DNA of 64,000 nucleotides from Amorphochlora amoebiformis (taxonomy: Eukaryota; Cercozoa; Chlorarachniophyceae): positions 744,001 through 808,000 of the forward strand of contig BAAHQB010000023.1 in NCBI GenBank assembly GCA_054601695.1. Direction: 5' to 3'. This document shows positions 1 through 45,477 of the stretch, piece by piece. The notes below the pieces were generated by a model, which made no database searches, was not told where the DNA came from, and worked only from the letters and a program-made list of their open reading frames with translations. A program made the position numbers and the translations under genes. Within the stretch, counting starts at the first letter, position 1, and every line of letters starts with the position of its first letter.

Positions 1-185
1 TCTCGCTGGTATGCTCGCTCTGTCGGCGGCCTCTCGAAGACAATGAGATCTTCATGTACAAGGATCATGCTCACTGCTCTTCGAAGTGTAGGTCCGAGAG
101 GATTCGCTTAGATTCAACAAAATCGCCTCCTGCTTGTTCGTCGTCGTCGCGAAAGAAGACAATCGGATTATACAGCTGGAGCTAA
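1..185 (+). CDS. FLZ (FCS-like, DUF581) zinc-finger protein, 3' end only
   Basis: Frame 3 is open from the window edge to TAA at 183-185, about 60 codons. It reads C-S-L-C, then 17 residues containing EIFMYKDHAH, then C-S-S-K-C followed by RSERI. This is the C-x2-C-x17-(F)CS-x2-C arrangement of FLZ/DUF581 zinc fingers, including the typical 'IYMY/IFMY' stretch before the CS pair; the usual Phe before CS is His. FLZ proteins are known mainly from the green plant lineage, as adaptors in SnRK1 and stress signalling. After the finger the tail is Ser/Lys rich, with no further domain. The 5' part lies outside the window. Seen: the motif and the stop. Inferred: family membership, because only the last exon is visible. 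Confidence 0.6.
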   Translation, partial: SLVCSLCRRPLEDNEIFMYKDHAHCSSKCRSERIRLDSTKSPPACSSSSRKKTIGLYSWS

Positions 186-1779
186 CAGGAACAGGGTTTC
201 GACGTAGCATGTACGGTTTTTAGGTAGTTACGTTTCACCAATAAAGGCGTTTACAAATGCGGGGATCATGGACGGGGAGGAATTCACGGTTCATAAAGGG
301 GTAGGGGAGTTCATAAAATGGAGAGAGGGACATTGGATTGAAGAGACAGATTCCCTTAACATGATCTGTTGTAATCTCTATCGTCCTCGCTCTTCCTCGC
401 TCTTTTATTCCCTCCTCGGATCCTTCCCATTTTCCCGCAATATCTTCAATTTTCTTTTTTAAACTTTATTTTTGGTCCCAAAAAAAGAAAAGAAGTCAGA
501 AATATACTAAGAGATATACATTTTACCACATTTTTTTTTCATCGTCATTCCAATAAAGTCGAGTTCGGGAATCGGGACCCCCGAACATGAACGGAAATAA
601 ACGTGAGAACATTATCGCGGTGACACTGGTACAGATGCTAAACCATCCGAAAAAAATCCTTTAAGGCATAAGAAGTTTGACCTTCTTTTGGGTTGCCCGA
701 AAAATCCTTTAAGGCATAAGAAGTTTGACCTTCTTTTGGGTTGCCCAACGAGGGAGCTTGTTCATCCCTCTACCGTATAGTCTATTAAATGGGTATTTTT
801 CCTGTAGTTTGTACTATCGAGACTTGCCACCCGAAGCCTCACCATTAAACACTATAGCTAGACTAGTAACATCCGATCAGACCAAACCGTCGAAGACTTA
901 ACTATTATCGTTAACTGTCAACGAGTCTAATAAGTTAGTGTCCAATTTAATTCATCGTGTAGGTCAGTACTGTAATTGAGCAAAGTTCATTAATGTACAG
1001 TTAATCACTTATCATGATCAGTCGACCCAGAGGACTTATCTAGCTTATTCTAGAATTTAATACAAAAAGACTAAAACTGGACATCGTCCGAAATAGGCTA
1101 GATAGGTGTAGATCGTCTATCTCTAGATACATCTAGATATATCCCACGGGAATATAACAACAACTAGAACAACTCTACTATCTAGCACTAGCCATGGTAA
1201 AATTAAGTAATTCTCGAAACAAGATATTAAGAAGATCTCGCGAATAACTAGAATAACCCAGATAACACTACTAGCACTAGTTGACCCCATAAGCTAAATC
1301 TAGAAATTACCTATAGACTCTAGAGACTAGATCTAGTAGATAGAGTCATGCGTAATGTACTAGTACAAGGCTATCTGTTGGGCGGTGATGCAGATGAGAT
1401 CTGTCTATGATTACGTAGTAACTTGCCGATGCGTGAGCGGTAACTTAAACTAATGAACTGTTCTTCCGCTCATATGACTAATTCGGTAAAACCTAATTTG
1501 TCGGCGGTCTCGTCATTCTGTCTTCACATTCATCCTTCACTGACACTATCTTACTCCATGATAGCTTGGTGTAGAGCTATATTTTACTACACTCTAGCAC
1601 ATATCCATCTAGCCTATTATCTAGAGTATGTATATTTGTGTTGAAGTTTACTGAGATGTATCCCTCTGAAACAATGAATTGATTGTACGTGCGGTAATTT
1701 GAAGGCTCAGGTAATCATAAGTTGACTTGAGCCCCTCCCGAGACAATGTATGACTCCAGAGACAGTACCTCCTTAGTGA
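186..1779. other. Repeat-poor, CTAG-rich spacer between convergent genes
   Basis: No gene is supported here. Unlike the flanking introns it holds almost no (TA)n or TTAGGG repeats. From about 840 to 1400 it is dense in CTAG/TAGA words (ATCTAG, CTAGAT, ACTAGT), giving many short palindromes. Two head-to-tail copies of a roughly 50-bp unit lie at about 647-747 (shared core CCTTTAAGGCATAAGAAGTT). The FLZ gene ends into it from the left and the DnaJ gene from the right, so it is a shared 3' intergenic region. Comparable CTAG-rich spacers follow TDH and ARP3. Confidence 0.55.
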
Positions 1780-1815
1780 TCACTCTTTCTCCTGCTCATG
1801 TTTGTTAGATGCATA

Positions 1816-2307
1816 TAAATACATATATGTGTATATATATTTACATATATATATATATATATACTATATATACATATATAATATATATATATATATATAT
1901 ATGTAATCACATAAATAAAAACGTAATATCAATTTATGTTTAAAAACATGTTTATTTTCATGATATCTTGCGCATTATTTATAATACATACTATGTGTAC
2001 AAATGCATGTATCAAGATATATGTTTACATACATGTAATATATATATATACAATATATATATATATATAGTCATTTATATATATATATATTGTCATTTAT
2101 ATATATATATATACACCTATGCATCATATATCTATATACACACATTTATGTACATGGATATCTCCAATTTATGTACATACATAATCAAACACACATATAC
2201 ATACATATGTATGTATACATGTACATACACACACACACACACATATAAATTTCTCTATGTTTGTATCCATGCCCATGTATTCATGTATTTTTAATAATGT
2301 ACATGAA

Positions 2308-2338
<31 letters not shown>

Positions 2339-2340
2339 AC
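1816..2340. repeat. (TA)n/(CA)n microsatellite region
   Basis: Interrupted TATATA tracts with AC-rich interruptions, beyond the last well-supported DnaJ exon. The (CA)n run continues to about 2578. Open frames here read only Tyr-Ile or Thr-His repeats, and no exon is recognised. Confidence 0.7.
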
Positions 2341-2580
2341 ACGATGCCTTACAAACATATAAACACTTATTAGATCACACATCCACGTACACACAACACA
2401 CACAACACCTTACCAACATGTAAATGACACCCATGCGACCCACACACACACACACAAACACAAACACACACACACACACAACAAACACACACACACACAA
2501 CACCCACACACACACACACAAACCACCCGCCAACACGTTCACACTCTCTCATGCAATCACACACACACACACACAGATAC

Positions 2581-20083
<17,503 letters not shown>

Positions 20084-20459
20084 ATCAGGGTTTTGGGGGA
20101 GGGGGAGACCTAGAACGAAGATTTGCTTCGCGGGAAAGGATTCGGCTTAGAATGGGGGGGAGGCCGCTTTCTCTGGGCACGGGCAGCCGAGCCCTGAATG
20201 CCGCGAAATTCTGGAGAATAATGAAATCTCCGGAGGTTTATCCGATGTTCTATTCAAGAATCCCCGGTATCCCTTCAAAATCCCCGCGCTGTTTATTGAA
20301 TCCCGGGATTCCTTACTGAATCCCGGAGGGTACAGGCCTCTTGAGCCGATCACCCCTGCAGTCTATTTTGACCCGCTCCAAAGAGCTTTTTGCACCCGGC
20401 TGCTCGCTTTCCTTCCTCCCTCCTCAACCCCGCCATTTTCCTCGAAAGACAACGTAGCT
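20084..20459. promoter_or_regulatory. Divergent promoter region, DnaJ / TDH
   Basis: The DnaJ start (about 20083, minus) and the TDH start (20460, plus) are head to head, 376 bp apart. The region is GC-richer than its surroundings and free of (TA)n or telomere repeats, and no other gene is seen. It contains a CCCGGGATT/GGGATTCC-type run near 20270-20330 and pyrimidine-rich stretches at about 20400-20440. Promoter function is inferred from geometry; no TATA box is claimed. Confidence 0.55.
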
Positions 20460-32387
<11,928 letters not shown>

Positions 32388-32579
32388 ACAGTTCATTACT
32401 AGCCTACCATAGTATCGAAGAAAAACTAAGCCTTACGATTAGGGTTAGGGTTACCATCCACTTGGAGAAAAAAAAAGGAGAGGAAGAAAAATGAAAAAAG
32501 AGAAATATGTATGTATATGTTAATAATATATATACATGGATATTGGGATATATTTAAATATATATATATATATATATGT

Positions 32580-32618
<39 letters not shown>

Positions 32619-32802
32619 GATATATATACATATATACATACATATATATATTACATATGCGTGTGTACATGTATGTATGTAGTTAAAAAAGGGCTAAAAT
32701 GAATACAGAGCTATCTACCTCAATATAGTTTTTGCTACTTTTCGTTGTTATTTTCTCACATCTACACATGTATATAAAAAAAACAAACGTGATGTATACA
32801 TA

Positions 32803-32834
<32 letters not shown>

Positions 32835-33589
32835 GTACTTATTCCCGATATTACATTCCGAAAGGTAATTCTGGAATATTTTCTTTTTAATTTTTTCGGT
32901 CAGAAATCTCTTCACATCCCTACATACCGTTGAAAATACACTAATACGCTAATAATTTCATTTACATACTTATAACTTCATCTACGCTTGAAAGCATAAG
33001 GAGAAATCCTTAGACAGAACATCTTTTTTGCGAAAAACTTCTCTCGTTACCCAAGCCCTAAACTTGATCTCAGTACTGACACGTGACAAATCTAGAAATC
33101 GGCTCCAATATATAGTTGCAATATTTATTATGCCAGAGGGTAATATCGTAAAACTTAGAGGTCATGATTGGCATATGAAATTTAATAAGTCTCACCGCAG
33201 CTGACTCATGATACTATGATACTACGTACTTAGTAGACTTAGTAGACGTACTCAAATCATTACCAGTGAATTGAAATACTGTTTTCCTATTACTAGCAGT
33301 ACCAGTATCTAAGTCCAAGCACTATATATCGATAGGGTCAATCTAGTCAATGCACCACGCAGGCATTACTACTTTCATTTCTAGATTTAGTCATGATATC
33401 TACCAAGATATACTTATAGATACTGCATACTAATGATTATAAGCCTTCACCGTTGTATAATCTAGATAATATATCATAGTCAATTACTAGATTATTTACA
33501 TGTGAAGTTCATTCTGATACTGGAGATACTAGGCTGTAAGTTTCAAAGATCTGAATTTCTAGCGATTTTTACTACGTTCTAAAGTTAGC
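32388..33589. other. Spacer between convergent TDH and CNH/VPS9 genes
   Basis: No gene is seen. It has a short GGGTTAGGG trace, one (TA)n patch (32520-32660) and a CTAG/TAGA-rich stretch (33180-33560) like those at 840-1400 and 59700-60300. Polyadenylation signals are presumably here, but no specific site is claimed. Confidence 0.5.
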
Positions 33590-33770
33590 CTAGGGCTTGA
33601 AATGATCCTTTATGATAGCCACGTTGGCCATATCGACGAGTACGCGGGTTCCTACATGACACAGCAAATATAATAAAATATTACATACAGACTGTAGAGT
33701 AGATTTACACATATGTCTATGTTTATATATATATATATATATCTGCGTGTATAAATATATATGTACATAG

Positions 33771-33801
<31 letters not shown>

Positions 33802-33839
33802 ACCATACATCTATATACTTACGTGTGTACATACATAGG

Positions 33840-33881
<42 letters not shown>

Positions 33882-33928
33882 GTATATAATGATAAATATA
33901 TATTTATACATACATATATATATATGTG

Positions 33929-33970
<42 letters not shown>

Positions 33971-34045
33971 AATATATACACTAATATATGTATATATGTA
34001 CATATATATTTATACATATACTATCATATATATATATATATACTC

Positions 34046-34096
<51 letters not shown>

Positions 34097-34219
34097 CACA
34101 CACACATACACACACACTTATATATATGTATGTATATATATATGTATATATATATATATATTTGCGGTACCCAGCAACTGTATCGGACCGTGGCCAATTC
34201 CCGTACCACTTATAGACCT

Positions 34220-34263
<44 letters not shown>

Positions 34264-34289
34264 GTATGCTATTATACATATGTATACAT

Positions 34290-34358
<69 letters not shown>

Positions 34359-34894
34359 TACTATGGGAGGAAAAAGAAAGAAGAGAGAGAGAGAGAGAGA
34401 GACAGCACCAATGAGAGAGAGAGACACTTCAGAGAGAGAGAATGTAATAGAGAGAAAAACACAGAGAGTATGCGAGAATGTAACAGACAGAGAGAATGAG
34501 AGAGAGACACAGAGAAAGATATGGACATATGACAACGAAACTGAGAGACTGGGAGAGCGAGAGAGAGAATGAAAAAGAGAGCGAGATAATCGTGCGGGGA
34601 GAGATGATTAGAAGGCGAGATAATCAGAGAACGAGGGCATGAGAGAGAAAAGAAGTTGGAGAGATATAAGGGTATCAAACTTTAGTCTTGCTGGTCTGAG
34701 CCCGGCGGATGTTCGAACTAACAGCGAACTATGCCTGTGGACTCTGTGCGAATACAGAGATCCTTTCTCGTAGCCCGAACTGCTCTCTGGGCTACCTTGC
34801 CTGGAATATACGTATATATAAATATATATATATATATATACGTTGTACATACGTGGTCTATAATTGTATGATACATGATATAAGTGATATGCTT

Positions 34895-34948
<54 letters not shown>

Positions 34949-35359
34949 GTATTCTATAATTGTATGATATATGATGTAAATAATATTTTTGATACACAGA
35001 TATATTTAACATGTAGATGTAATATACATAAATGTATATATATATATACATGTATATATATATATATATATAATGTATATATTTTACATTGTTCACATAT
35101 ATGCACATTATGTAAATATATGTACACAACATAAACATATACATAGGTATATATATATATATGTATGTATATATATATATATATGTACACATATATATAT
35201 GTAAATATACGTACATATGAATACCTAGTAATATCGAAATTAGACGCTTGAAACGAAACACGTCCAGGATCCCTACGGTTGGTATTAAAACTAAGGCTTA
35301 GGCTTACCGTAGCTAGGGGTCGGGTATATGTATGTATACATATATATGTATATATATAC

Positions 35360-35401
<42 letters not shown>

Positions 35402-35457
35402 CACCCACACACCCCCCCACACTCAACACATATATTTTTATTGATATCTAGATATTT

Positions 35458-35502
<45 letters not shown>

Positions 35503-36077
35503 CAAATTCACCCATCCGACGACTCGTTACTCGCTTCGGAGGCATCACTAAGGTAAACGTTACGGTTAGGGTTGGAATTAAGGTTTGATGGTCTTTGATC
35601 ATACCACCTGAAATACTAAACCTAACCCTAGCCTAGCCCTAACCTTAATCCTAACCTTTCTTGCCTCGACCTGACAGTTTGGTTGTCGGTATCCCCGTCT
35701 CTAAAAAAAAAAAAATTCGTAAAAATTTCGGTTGGGGCTAAGTAAGGTTAGATTTAGGGGAATTGGGCTAAGGGAGGTGAGTTGGATTAAAAATTTAGGG
35801 GCTGGGTTCGAGTTGAGTGGGGTATTTGTTAGGTGGGTACGCGTGTATATCTTAAGAGTAGTTTGATTTTCAATTTTTTTTATGATTTATTTTGTCGGGG
35901 GAGGGCTATAGATGCATGGTTACACTTATTTTGTTTGAGTGGAAGATATAAGTGTGCACGTGTGAAGATGTAATACTGATAAATGTGCATCTACATGTAT
36001 ATGTAAATATATGTACATTGTACATATATATATGTGTGTGTAATACATATATGGATATCTATTTATATATGTATATG

Positions 36078-36112
<35 letters not shown>

Positions 36113-36779
36113 GCGTATTTACGTATATAAATGTATGTATATATATATATATTATATACACGGACATTATAAGGATCCCGAGGGACATATGCAGAACCCC
36201 CCCCTCCCCAAAAACCAGCCACACACGCACACCCACACGCACACCCACACGCACACGCACATTTCAAGCACAAATCCAAAGAGCTCACAAACGCGCAGGG
36301 ATGAAAAGTAATCAAAATAGGAGATATACATCGATACAGATACGAATAAAGCACAGCCCTCCGCCGAAAAATTAAAGTTACAAGACCCTAAACCTAACCC
36401 CCAAACCTCTTCTTTTCTATCTTCCCCTCTACCCTCTCCCCTCCATTCCGGCCCGACCCAGATAGTGGAGGGGAAGGGAGAGACGAGAGAGGAGATAATG
36501 GTTTTTTTTCTCTTTCCTTTCCCTCTTGGGTCTGCGGTTGGGGTTTGGGTCGAGATTGGGGCTGAGGGTTGGCGAGAGGGTTTGAGTTGATGGTGAGAGT
36601 TTCGCTGAGGGTTAGGATATAGTGGAGAGCGATTTGGAGGGAGGTGACTAGAAATCCGAGGTGGCTGGGATATAATATATTATATATATATATATATTTA
36701 TGTATGTATATATAATGTATGTGTGTATATGTATACGTGAATAACATAATATGACGTGAAGTAAGCATTGAATATATGC

Positions 36780-36810
<31 letters not shown>

Positions 36811-37251
36811 TATTTATGCTCTATGATACATATACTTATGCATAGAAATACACATCTGAACGCACATGTTATAACATGAATGTATATGTATAGTCCGATA
36901 CATATTTTATTCTTATATGCACTCTTACGTATCTACAATATAACACGTGGGCATAACCCGGGATGGTTAAACGAATTTTTTTGGGAAGTTTTACCCTAAG
37001 AGAGCGTCGTCGGATAGGAATTCAGTGATAAAATGGGCCTCGGAAAACAGGGGAAGAGACTCCTAAAGGAATCGGGGTTAATGTTGTGTGACATAGGGTG
37101 TTGTCACAGTTAGAGAATTTGTGGTGTGGCTAGGGTAAGGATTTTGTATCTGTAAATGTAGTGAATGCATACGTATATATGGATATCTACATATAAAATA
37201 TGTAGATATGTACATATATATATATGTGTATATATATGTATATATATATAT

Positions 37252-37301
<50 letters not shown>

Positions 37302-38133
37302 GAAATATATTATATGCATATATGCACCGACTGTACGATGATATAGCTTAACATAGGAATAAGGTCGTCCGCTGAAAGGCTCTGGGTGTATATATGTACG
37401 TATGTATGTAAGTATGTAAATATGTGACATGTCTACATATATATATGTCTTGCCATACATGCAGATAGATGGATATATATATATATATATATATCTATAT
37501 ATTATTTAAATTATACAGGTGTAATATTGTATACGGACAACTACATTAATATGCATATATATATATGTATATATATATTGTGCAAATTTGTCTGTACATA
37601 TATGTATATATATATATATATATATGAATTATTGATACACCTTATATGTCTTGTCACCAAAGTATGTATATATATATATTATATATATTATTTACATATA
37701 TACATATACATATATATATATACATACATACATACATACACACACATGTCTTGTTACTAGAGTTTTATTCGGGCTGAGTGTCTTGTAGGCCTCCTCAGAA
37801 CATAGCAGCTGAGTATGTATGTATGTATATATGTATATATATATGTATACATACATATATTTGTACGTATATATATATTGTATGCATGTATGTTTAATGT
37901 ACGTGGTGGATGTGTTCACAAATGCTTAAAAAAAATGTGTATATGCATAGGTGTATAATATATGTATATATTATTTCATACCTTCTATTTTTACAATGTA
38001 TGTATGTATATAAATTTTAATTTATCTACATTTAATCTATATATGATTAGATATAGTGCAGGTGTGTGTGTGATATGTATGTTAATATACTTGCGCATAC
38101 ACTCATATGCATGTGTATGAATCACACACATAT

Positions 38134-38164
<31 letters not shown>

Positions 38165-38182
38165 ATACATGTACACACACAC

Positions 38183-38213
<31 letters not shown>

Positions 38214-38364
38214 ACATGAAAATATAATACCAATCTTTTGTGCAATAGTTCCAAACTTTTTAACTTCGATGTAACGTCTGTGCATTTGTAAGCCTGGGGC
38301 AACACCTGATATATATGCTTATGTATTTCTATATATATATATATATATAATATAATATAATATA

Positions 38365-38395
<31 letters not shown>

Positions 38396-38437
38396 GTATA
38401 CATACACACATACATACATACATACATATATATATAT

Positions 38438-38492
<55 letters not shown>

Positions 38493-38651
38493 GGTATTAC
38501 ATATTTGCATGCTCGGATATCCATTGTGTACATTCCAATTATATGTGTTTGGAATGAATTTACATACAAAAATGTATATGTGTTTATATATATATATATA
38601 TCTATATATATATATATATGTGAGTGTGGTGTAATATAAATGTATACACAC

Positions 38652-38716
<65 letters not shown>

Positions 38717-38793
38717 ATATATATATATTATATAACGCACACGCTGGCCCTCTGTGGATTCACTTACACACACACACATATATATATATATAT

Positions 38794-38845
<52 letters not shown>

Positions 38846-39973
38846 CAAACACATATACACATGTACATCATACACATACATATTCCACCAACGTAAACCC
38901 GTTAAAATTTACGTTAATCTAAAGTATGACTAGAACTAAGCCAAGACTTACTAAATAGGGTTACATACAATTTGGGTCAGGGTAGGATGAGGGTTAAGAT
39001 TGTTGCCTCTATAGGTCCGCCAGGGCCGTGGAAAATGCTTCTTCCTGGGATCGGGATTACAGCAAGCGTTAGGATTCGATTATCCAGCATGCTTTAGCCC
39101 TAGGGCCCATTGTCCCCGCCACTTAGCGGGGTTGTGTTATGCTGGGAGCGACCACAGCAGATCTCATGTTTCGGTCTGAATGGTTTCTTGAGTGGGAGGG
39201 ATGTGTGTGTGCTGCTGTGGGTGGGTTGGGAGAAGAATCGTGTAAAAAGACTTTGTTTTGTTTTGCGCGTAGAATATACGCTGATTTTAGGGTTAGTTGT
39301 TGAATTTGGAAGTTAGGGTTAGGGCTGGGGTTAGGGCTAGGGTTAGATGTTAGGCTTAGGGCTGGGGTTCGATGTTAGGGTAGAGTACTACTAATCTCAT
39401 CTGCTTTCTTAACCTCCTGTTTGATCTCCTGGGTAAGGATATATACACAGATTAGCGCTTAGGGTTGGGTGTCACAGGTAAATGATGGGGTTTGGGTAGG
39501 GCTAGTTAGGGGTAGGGGTATTGTTAGGGTTAGGGTTAGGGTTAGGGTTAGGGTTAGGGCTGTGCCTGGGGCGAAGTGTCAGCGTCGGGCGTTTGAAACA
39601 GGTTTGTGCCGAAGTCCTCTAAGTGTAGCTCACGTAGATTCTTGCATGCTTTGAGGGTTAGGGTTACGGTTAGGGTTAGGGTTAGGCTTGGGGTGAGGGT
39701 TAGGGTTACCGAGTTGTAGTAGAAGATTGTTTTCGTTGTTATATGTTTCGAATAGTTGGATTATCTGTCATGTATGTATTTTGGATGTATAAATTGGTTT
39801 ATGTGTATACATGTGTTGTATGCATTACGTATGTATATCTATATGTATATAATCATGTTCATGCTGTAACGTGTATGTGTAGTTTATATAAACATTCCTT
39901 TCGAATGTGTATGTGTACATATATTATATATATATATATAACATATATATATATATATATATACATATATATG

Positions 39974-40007
<34 letters not shown>

Positions 40008-40039
40008 GTATACACATACATATATATATGTATATACAA

Positions 40040-40076
<37 letters not shown>

Positions 40077-40859
40077 ATGTTATATTACCGGGTGATGTAT
40101 AGAGCGAAATATGACGCTCTCAATATAGTTCGAAATGAAGCCTCTAAAAGTAATACACACATATAAATAATATGTATATACATACATACATATATATATA
40201 TATATATGTGTGTATATATGTGGATATATATATACGAATATACACATAATATGTAAACATACACATATTTACATATAATAAATCCATACTGATAATGTGC
40301 ATTTAGCTTATACACCACGAGAACTGTAGTCACCTAGAGTTAGGCTTAAAGGTTAGGCTTAAGAGTCTAAGAGTTAGGCTTAAGAGTTAAGATTAAGACT
40401 CAGGCTTAAGCTTAAGTTTAAAAGTTGGTATTAGGCTTAAGTGTTAGGCTGGAGTGTTGGGCTTAAGAGTTGGGTTTAAAGGTTAGGCTTAATAGGCTTA
40501 AGAGTTCTAAGGGTCAGTCTAGAGGGTTATACTTAACGATTAGGCATAAAGTTAGGTTTAGGAGTCAGGCTGAAGAGTGAGACTTGAGGGCTAGACATAT
40601 GAAATATTCTAAGAGCCAAGCTTAAGGTTAGAATTAAGACTAGGGTAGGTGGTGATAGGCCTTAGATACCATGCGTCTTACGAAGGACTTAATTTCTCCG
40701 ATTGCCTTTGCTATTCTAATAGGTAAATGCATATGTATGTATGTATGTATCTATGTATGTATGTATGTATATACTACATATGTATGTTTTATACATATGC
40801 GTATATATATATATGTATATATTTATATATATGTATATATTACATATATATATATATAT

Positions 40860-40932
<73 letters not shown>

Positions 40933-41199
40933 TACATGAAGATAAATGTACATACATGTGAGTCATATATGATTCATATACACCTTTCAGATAAGTCAGT
41001 ACGACGAGTCCTCCATAGCTTGATATCGCCTAAAAATACATACAAGTTATATATATATATATGTATATATATTATATGTAGATATATTTATGTATTATAT
41101 AAGTATATATCACTCATTATCCACATATATTTTAGAGCCTCCGTATATATATATATACATATTATATTATTTTAACTAAATATTATATTTATTTGGATA

Positions 41200-41235
<36 letters not shown>

Positions 41236-41265
41236 TATGTATAAATGTATAAATGTATGTATTTA

Positions 41266-41297
<32 letters not shown>

Positions 41298-41319
41298 GCA
41301 TATACATATATGTACGCCA

Positions 41320-41350
<31 letters not shown>

Positions 41351-41604
41351 ACATATGTAATATATATATATATATATGATTTGTATATACGTTTTACGAT
41401 TAAGTCTACCATACTGCTCGACGTCATAAGCTCGCAGGAACGTTCTTGTAAACCTAATATAAATATATATGTGTATATACATACATGTGTGTGTATATGT
41501 TTATATAATTTTTTAATATATATATACATTCCACATACACATGTATATATATATATATATAAATATATGTTGGGTATACATATTTTATACGCATACATTT
41601 ACAA

Positions 41605-41638
<34 letters not shown>

Positions 41639-41769
41639 TATTATATTTGTACATTTAGATATATGTGCATTTATACATATATATTATACATACATACTAT
41701 AATATATTAATATGCATACATATTATAAAAAATATATACAATATCAATATGTATATATATATATATATA

Positions 41770-41803
<34 letters not shown>

Positions 41804-41849
41804 TTATATATGTATATATATGTACAATATCAACATATATGCCATATGT

Positions 41850-41891
<42 letters not shown>

Positions 41892-43005
41892 TGTATAGAT
41901 GTATTGTGTAGATTCTGGTACATGTATAATATTTATATGTACACATATTATATATAAGTATATAATAGATATGCATATATATATATATGTCTATGTGAAC
42001 TTATATATATATATGTGTATATATAAATTTATATATATATATATATATGTATATATTATATAGTGTATTTATGGATGCAGAATATACCTCGAGGCCATTC
42101 TCCCCACGGGATGGTTTCTCTCCTAGAAATATAAATATACATATATTTATATAATATATATGTATTTATATATATATATACATATAATATAATAAATATA
42201 TCATTAGAATATACATCTACAAACATGGATATGTATATGTGTATGTATGTATATATCTATTGCATATATTACCTAATATACAATAATCTAGTGAAGGTGT
42301 AATAGTTGGAACTCAGGTTAGGGTTAAGGTTAGGGTTACCAGGAGAACAGTTTCCAAGTGTGTACGAATCGCTGACTGTATTCAACACGTACATGTAATT
42401 AAATTGTTATCTTACGAATTTATATGTATATATGTTTATATGTAAATATATATATCTATACATATATATATATATATATATATATGTTTGCCGTCCTATT
42501 TTCCAAAGGAAAATCAAGGTTTTATGGGGTTCCAACCCATATATATCCCAAACTTTGGTGAGCTAGATTATGACCTGGTATGTCACGCAATAGAAAATAT
42601 ACGCGACCGCAGTTGTCGGGACAATTCCTATGATGAAAACTGAGTAGGTCGAAGAAACCTCAAAAAGGGCTTATTTCTAAGGCCGGCGGTTGGGTGAGAT
42701 GCGGTGAAAATCCCCAAAAAAAGGTATCAACGGTATCTATCAATCACTTGCTTGCCGAAAGTGGTGTTAGGACGATATTTAGTTGTGATAGACTCCTTTC
42801 ACTAGGCGAGTAAGAATAATGGGATGAGCGGTGATTCATTCAATTTTTAAGACATTAATTTCGCGGAGCAATCGATTCTTGGCAGTGAATAAATTGCCTT
42901 CCCTGCCTCTGTCGTGATTGATCGGCCACTCCATCCATATATATATATATATATGTATATGTACGTATTTATGTGTAAATATAGTAGTTTGTATAGTGTT
43001 GTGTT

Positions 43006-43045
<40 letters not shown>

Positions 43046-43962
43046 ATGGGTATGAAACATATACGTGTATATGTAGATATAGCTATAATATACACACACA
43101 ATATATATATAAATATATATATATATATATCTTCTTGTATACACACATATGTACTATATCGTATATATAAATATTCATGTATACTTACATATACTTACAT
43201 ATGTTAAATACCTTCATCTTCGTTTCCACGCTCTCACCACCCTCTTGCTCTTCTGTTAAGTACGAGTAGGGTTAGGATCAGATTACCCACCATATCCTAG
43301 CCCTAGGGCCGTTGACTCCGCCACTTAGAGGGACTGTTTGTTTTGCTGGGAGAGCCTCAACATATCTCATTTTTCGGTTTGCATGGTGTCTTGGGTGCGA
43401 GGGGATGCGTGTGTTAGCCGTGGGTTGGGGGGGGGAGAAGAAATTGTAATATAAAAATTAGTTGTGTTTTACCTAACCCTAACCTGTAATCTTAACCCTA
43501 ATCCTACCTTACTCCTCAATGTAAAACCTAACCCTAACCCTAACCTTAACCTATCATGTTGGCTCTGACCGTCTACGGGTTAGTGTTAGGGTTAGGGCTA
43601 ACCTTGGGAGATTTTACTGAAATTAGCCATAATCTTTCGGTCGATAGCTAGGGTTAGGTTCAGGGTTAGGGTTAGGTTTTGGGTTAGTTATTTTATAGAT
43701 TTCTGGTTTTGAGTAGTAAGGGTTGATCAGGGTTAGGGTTAGGGTTAGGATTAAGCTTACGGTTACCTAAGAGTTCTGAAGGTATACGATTGAGGGAATA
43801 TCTGAGAGTTGTGTATACGTATTAGTTGTTGTTTGTATTCAAAAAGTAAATATATATATGTGTGTATACATGTATAAATACATAATATATATATATATAT
43901 TATATATACATATATGCACATGTATATATTTGTGTATATACAATATATATATGATATATATA

Positions 43963-44031
<69 letters not shown>

Positions 44032-44555
44032 ATATGTATACAATAGAACAATGCTCAAGAAATGACAACAATAATTATAACGATATATCAAGTATTAACA
44101 TAATACATAAATACCTAAAAACTAATCTCCTTCTCTACTAACCCTAACCCTGGCTGTAGGGCTAAGACATGCCGAATAATGTGATCCTAACCTCCACCCC
44201 CCCCTAATGCTAACCCTGGCCCTAACCCTAATCTCAATGCATAGAAACCCTAGATTTAAGCCGCTCTAATAGTTGCTTACATTTGTCCTTTTCGTGCAAC
44301 ATAGAAGCTCCCTCCAAAGCCTCGGCATATGCACTGAATATGTGTATATTGTGTGTATGTATATATATATATATATATGTACGCGTAAATATGTGTATAT
44401 ATATGTATATAATATAAAAAATATAACGTGTGTACGTTTAGATATATATATATATATACATACAGGTATAATGTATACTTTCACGTAACGCAAACACGAG
44501 CACGTTATGTATGTGTGATATATATGTGTGTGTATGTGTATAATAATATACATAC

Positions 44556-44586
<31 letters not shown>

Positions 44587-44684
44587 AATGTATACATATA
44601 CATATCCACTCACACACAAACAAACACAAACAAATATACATATATATATATATATATTTATATATATGTGTATATATATTATGT

Positions 44685-44734
<50 letters not shown>

Positions 44735-44846
44735 TATATATTTGAATATATGTGTATATAGTATAAAAGAAACCTTTGCGCTAAAGTGAATGTTTTGGAT
44801 AGGCTTGGAGGAGAAGGCAAGCCTGTTATATATATATATATATATT

Positions 44847-44880
<34 letters not shown>

Positions 44881-45171
44881 CGTATATATAGATAATTTTT
44901 AATGTATCTATGTCTATTTTTGTGAAATTTATAATGGTAACATGTAAGTAATATATATATATATATATATATATATGATATACATATATACATATATAAT
45001 ATACATTACACAGACATATATATATATGTATATATAATATATATGTATATATATGTATATATATATGTATATATGTATATGTATGTATGTATACATGCAT
45101 ACCTGCGTATTCTATAAGGTCGGCCCTCACGGTAAGCTCTTCGCTTAGCCTATGTAAACGCACACACACAC

Positions 45172-45216
<45 letters not shown>

Positions 45217-45276
45217 ACCAGAATTAAAAATGAAGATCATATATATTATATATAATATCTATATATAAATGTATAT

Positions 45277-45307
<31 letters not shown>

Positions 45308-45342
45308 GTATATATATACACACACATATATATATATATATA

Positions 45343-45399
<57 letters not shown>

Positions 45400-45444
45400 T
45401 CACATATTTGCATTTATATATTTTTATACATTTACATGCACATA

Positions 45445-45477
<33 letters not shown>

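Noticed and set aside
35575-35615. Candidate exon ending near the GTAACG donor before 35547
   Set aside because: The only open reading needs a 16-nt intron to reach the next exon.
43208-43252. Candidate exon encoding [12 protein letters not shown] on the minus strand
   Set aside because: Splice-bounded and open, but its phase does not fit between exons 43801-43767 and 42908-42854, so it was left out of the chain.
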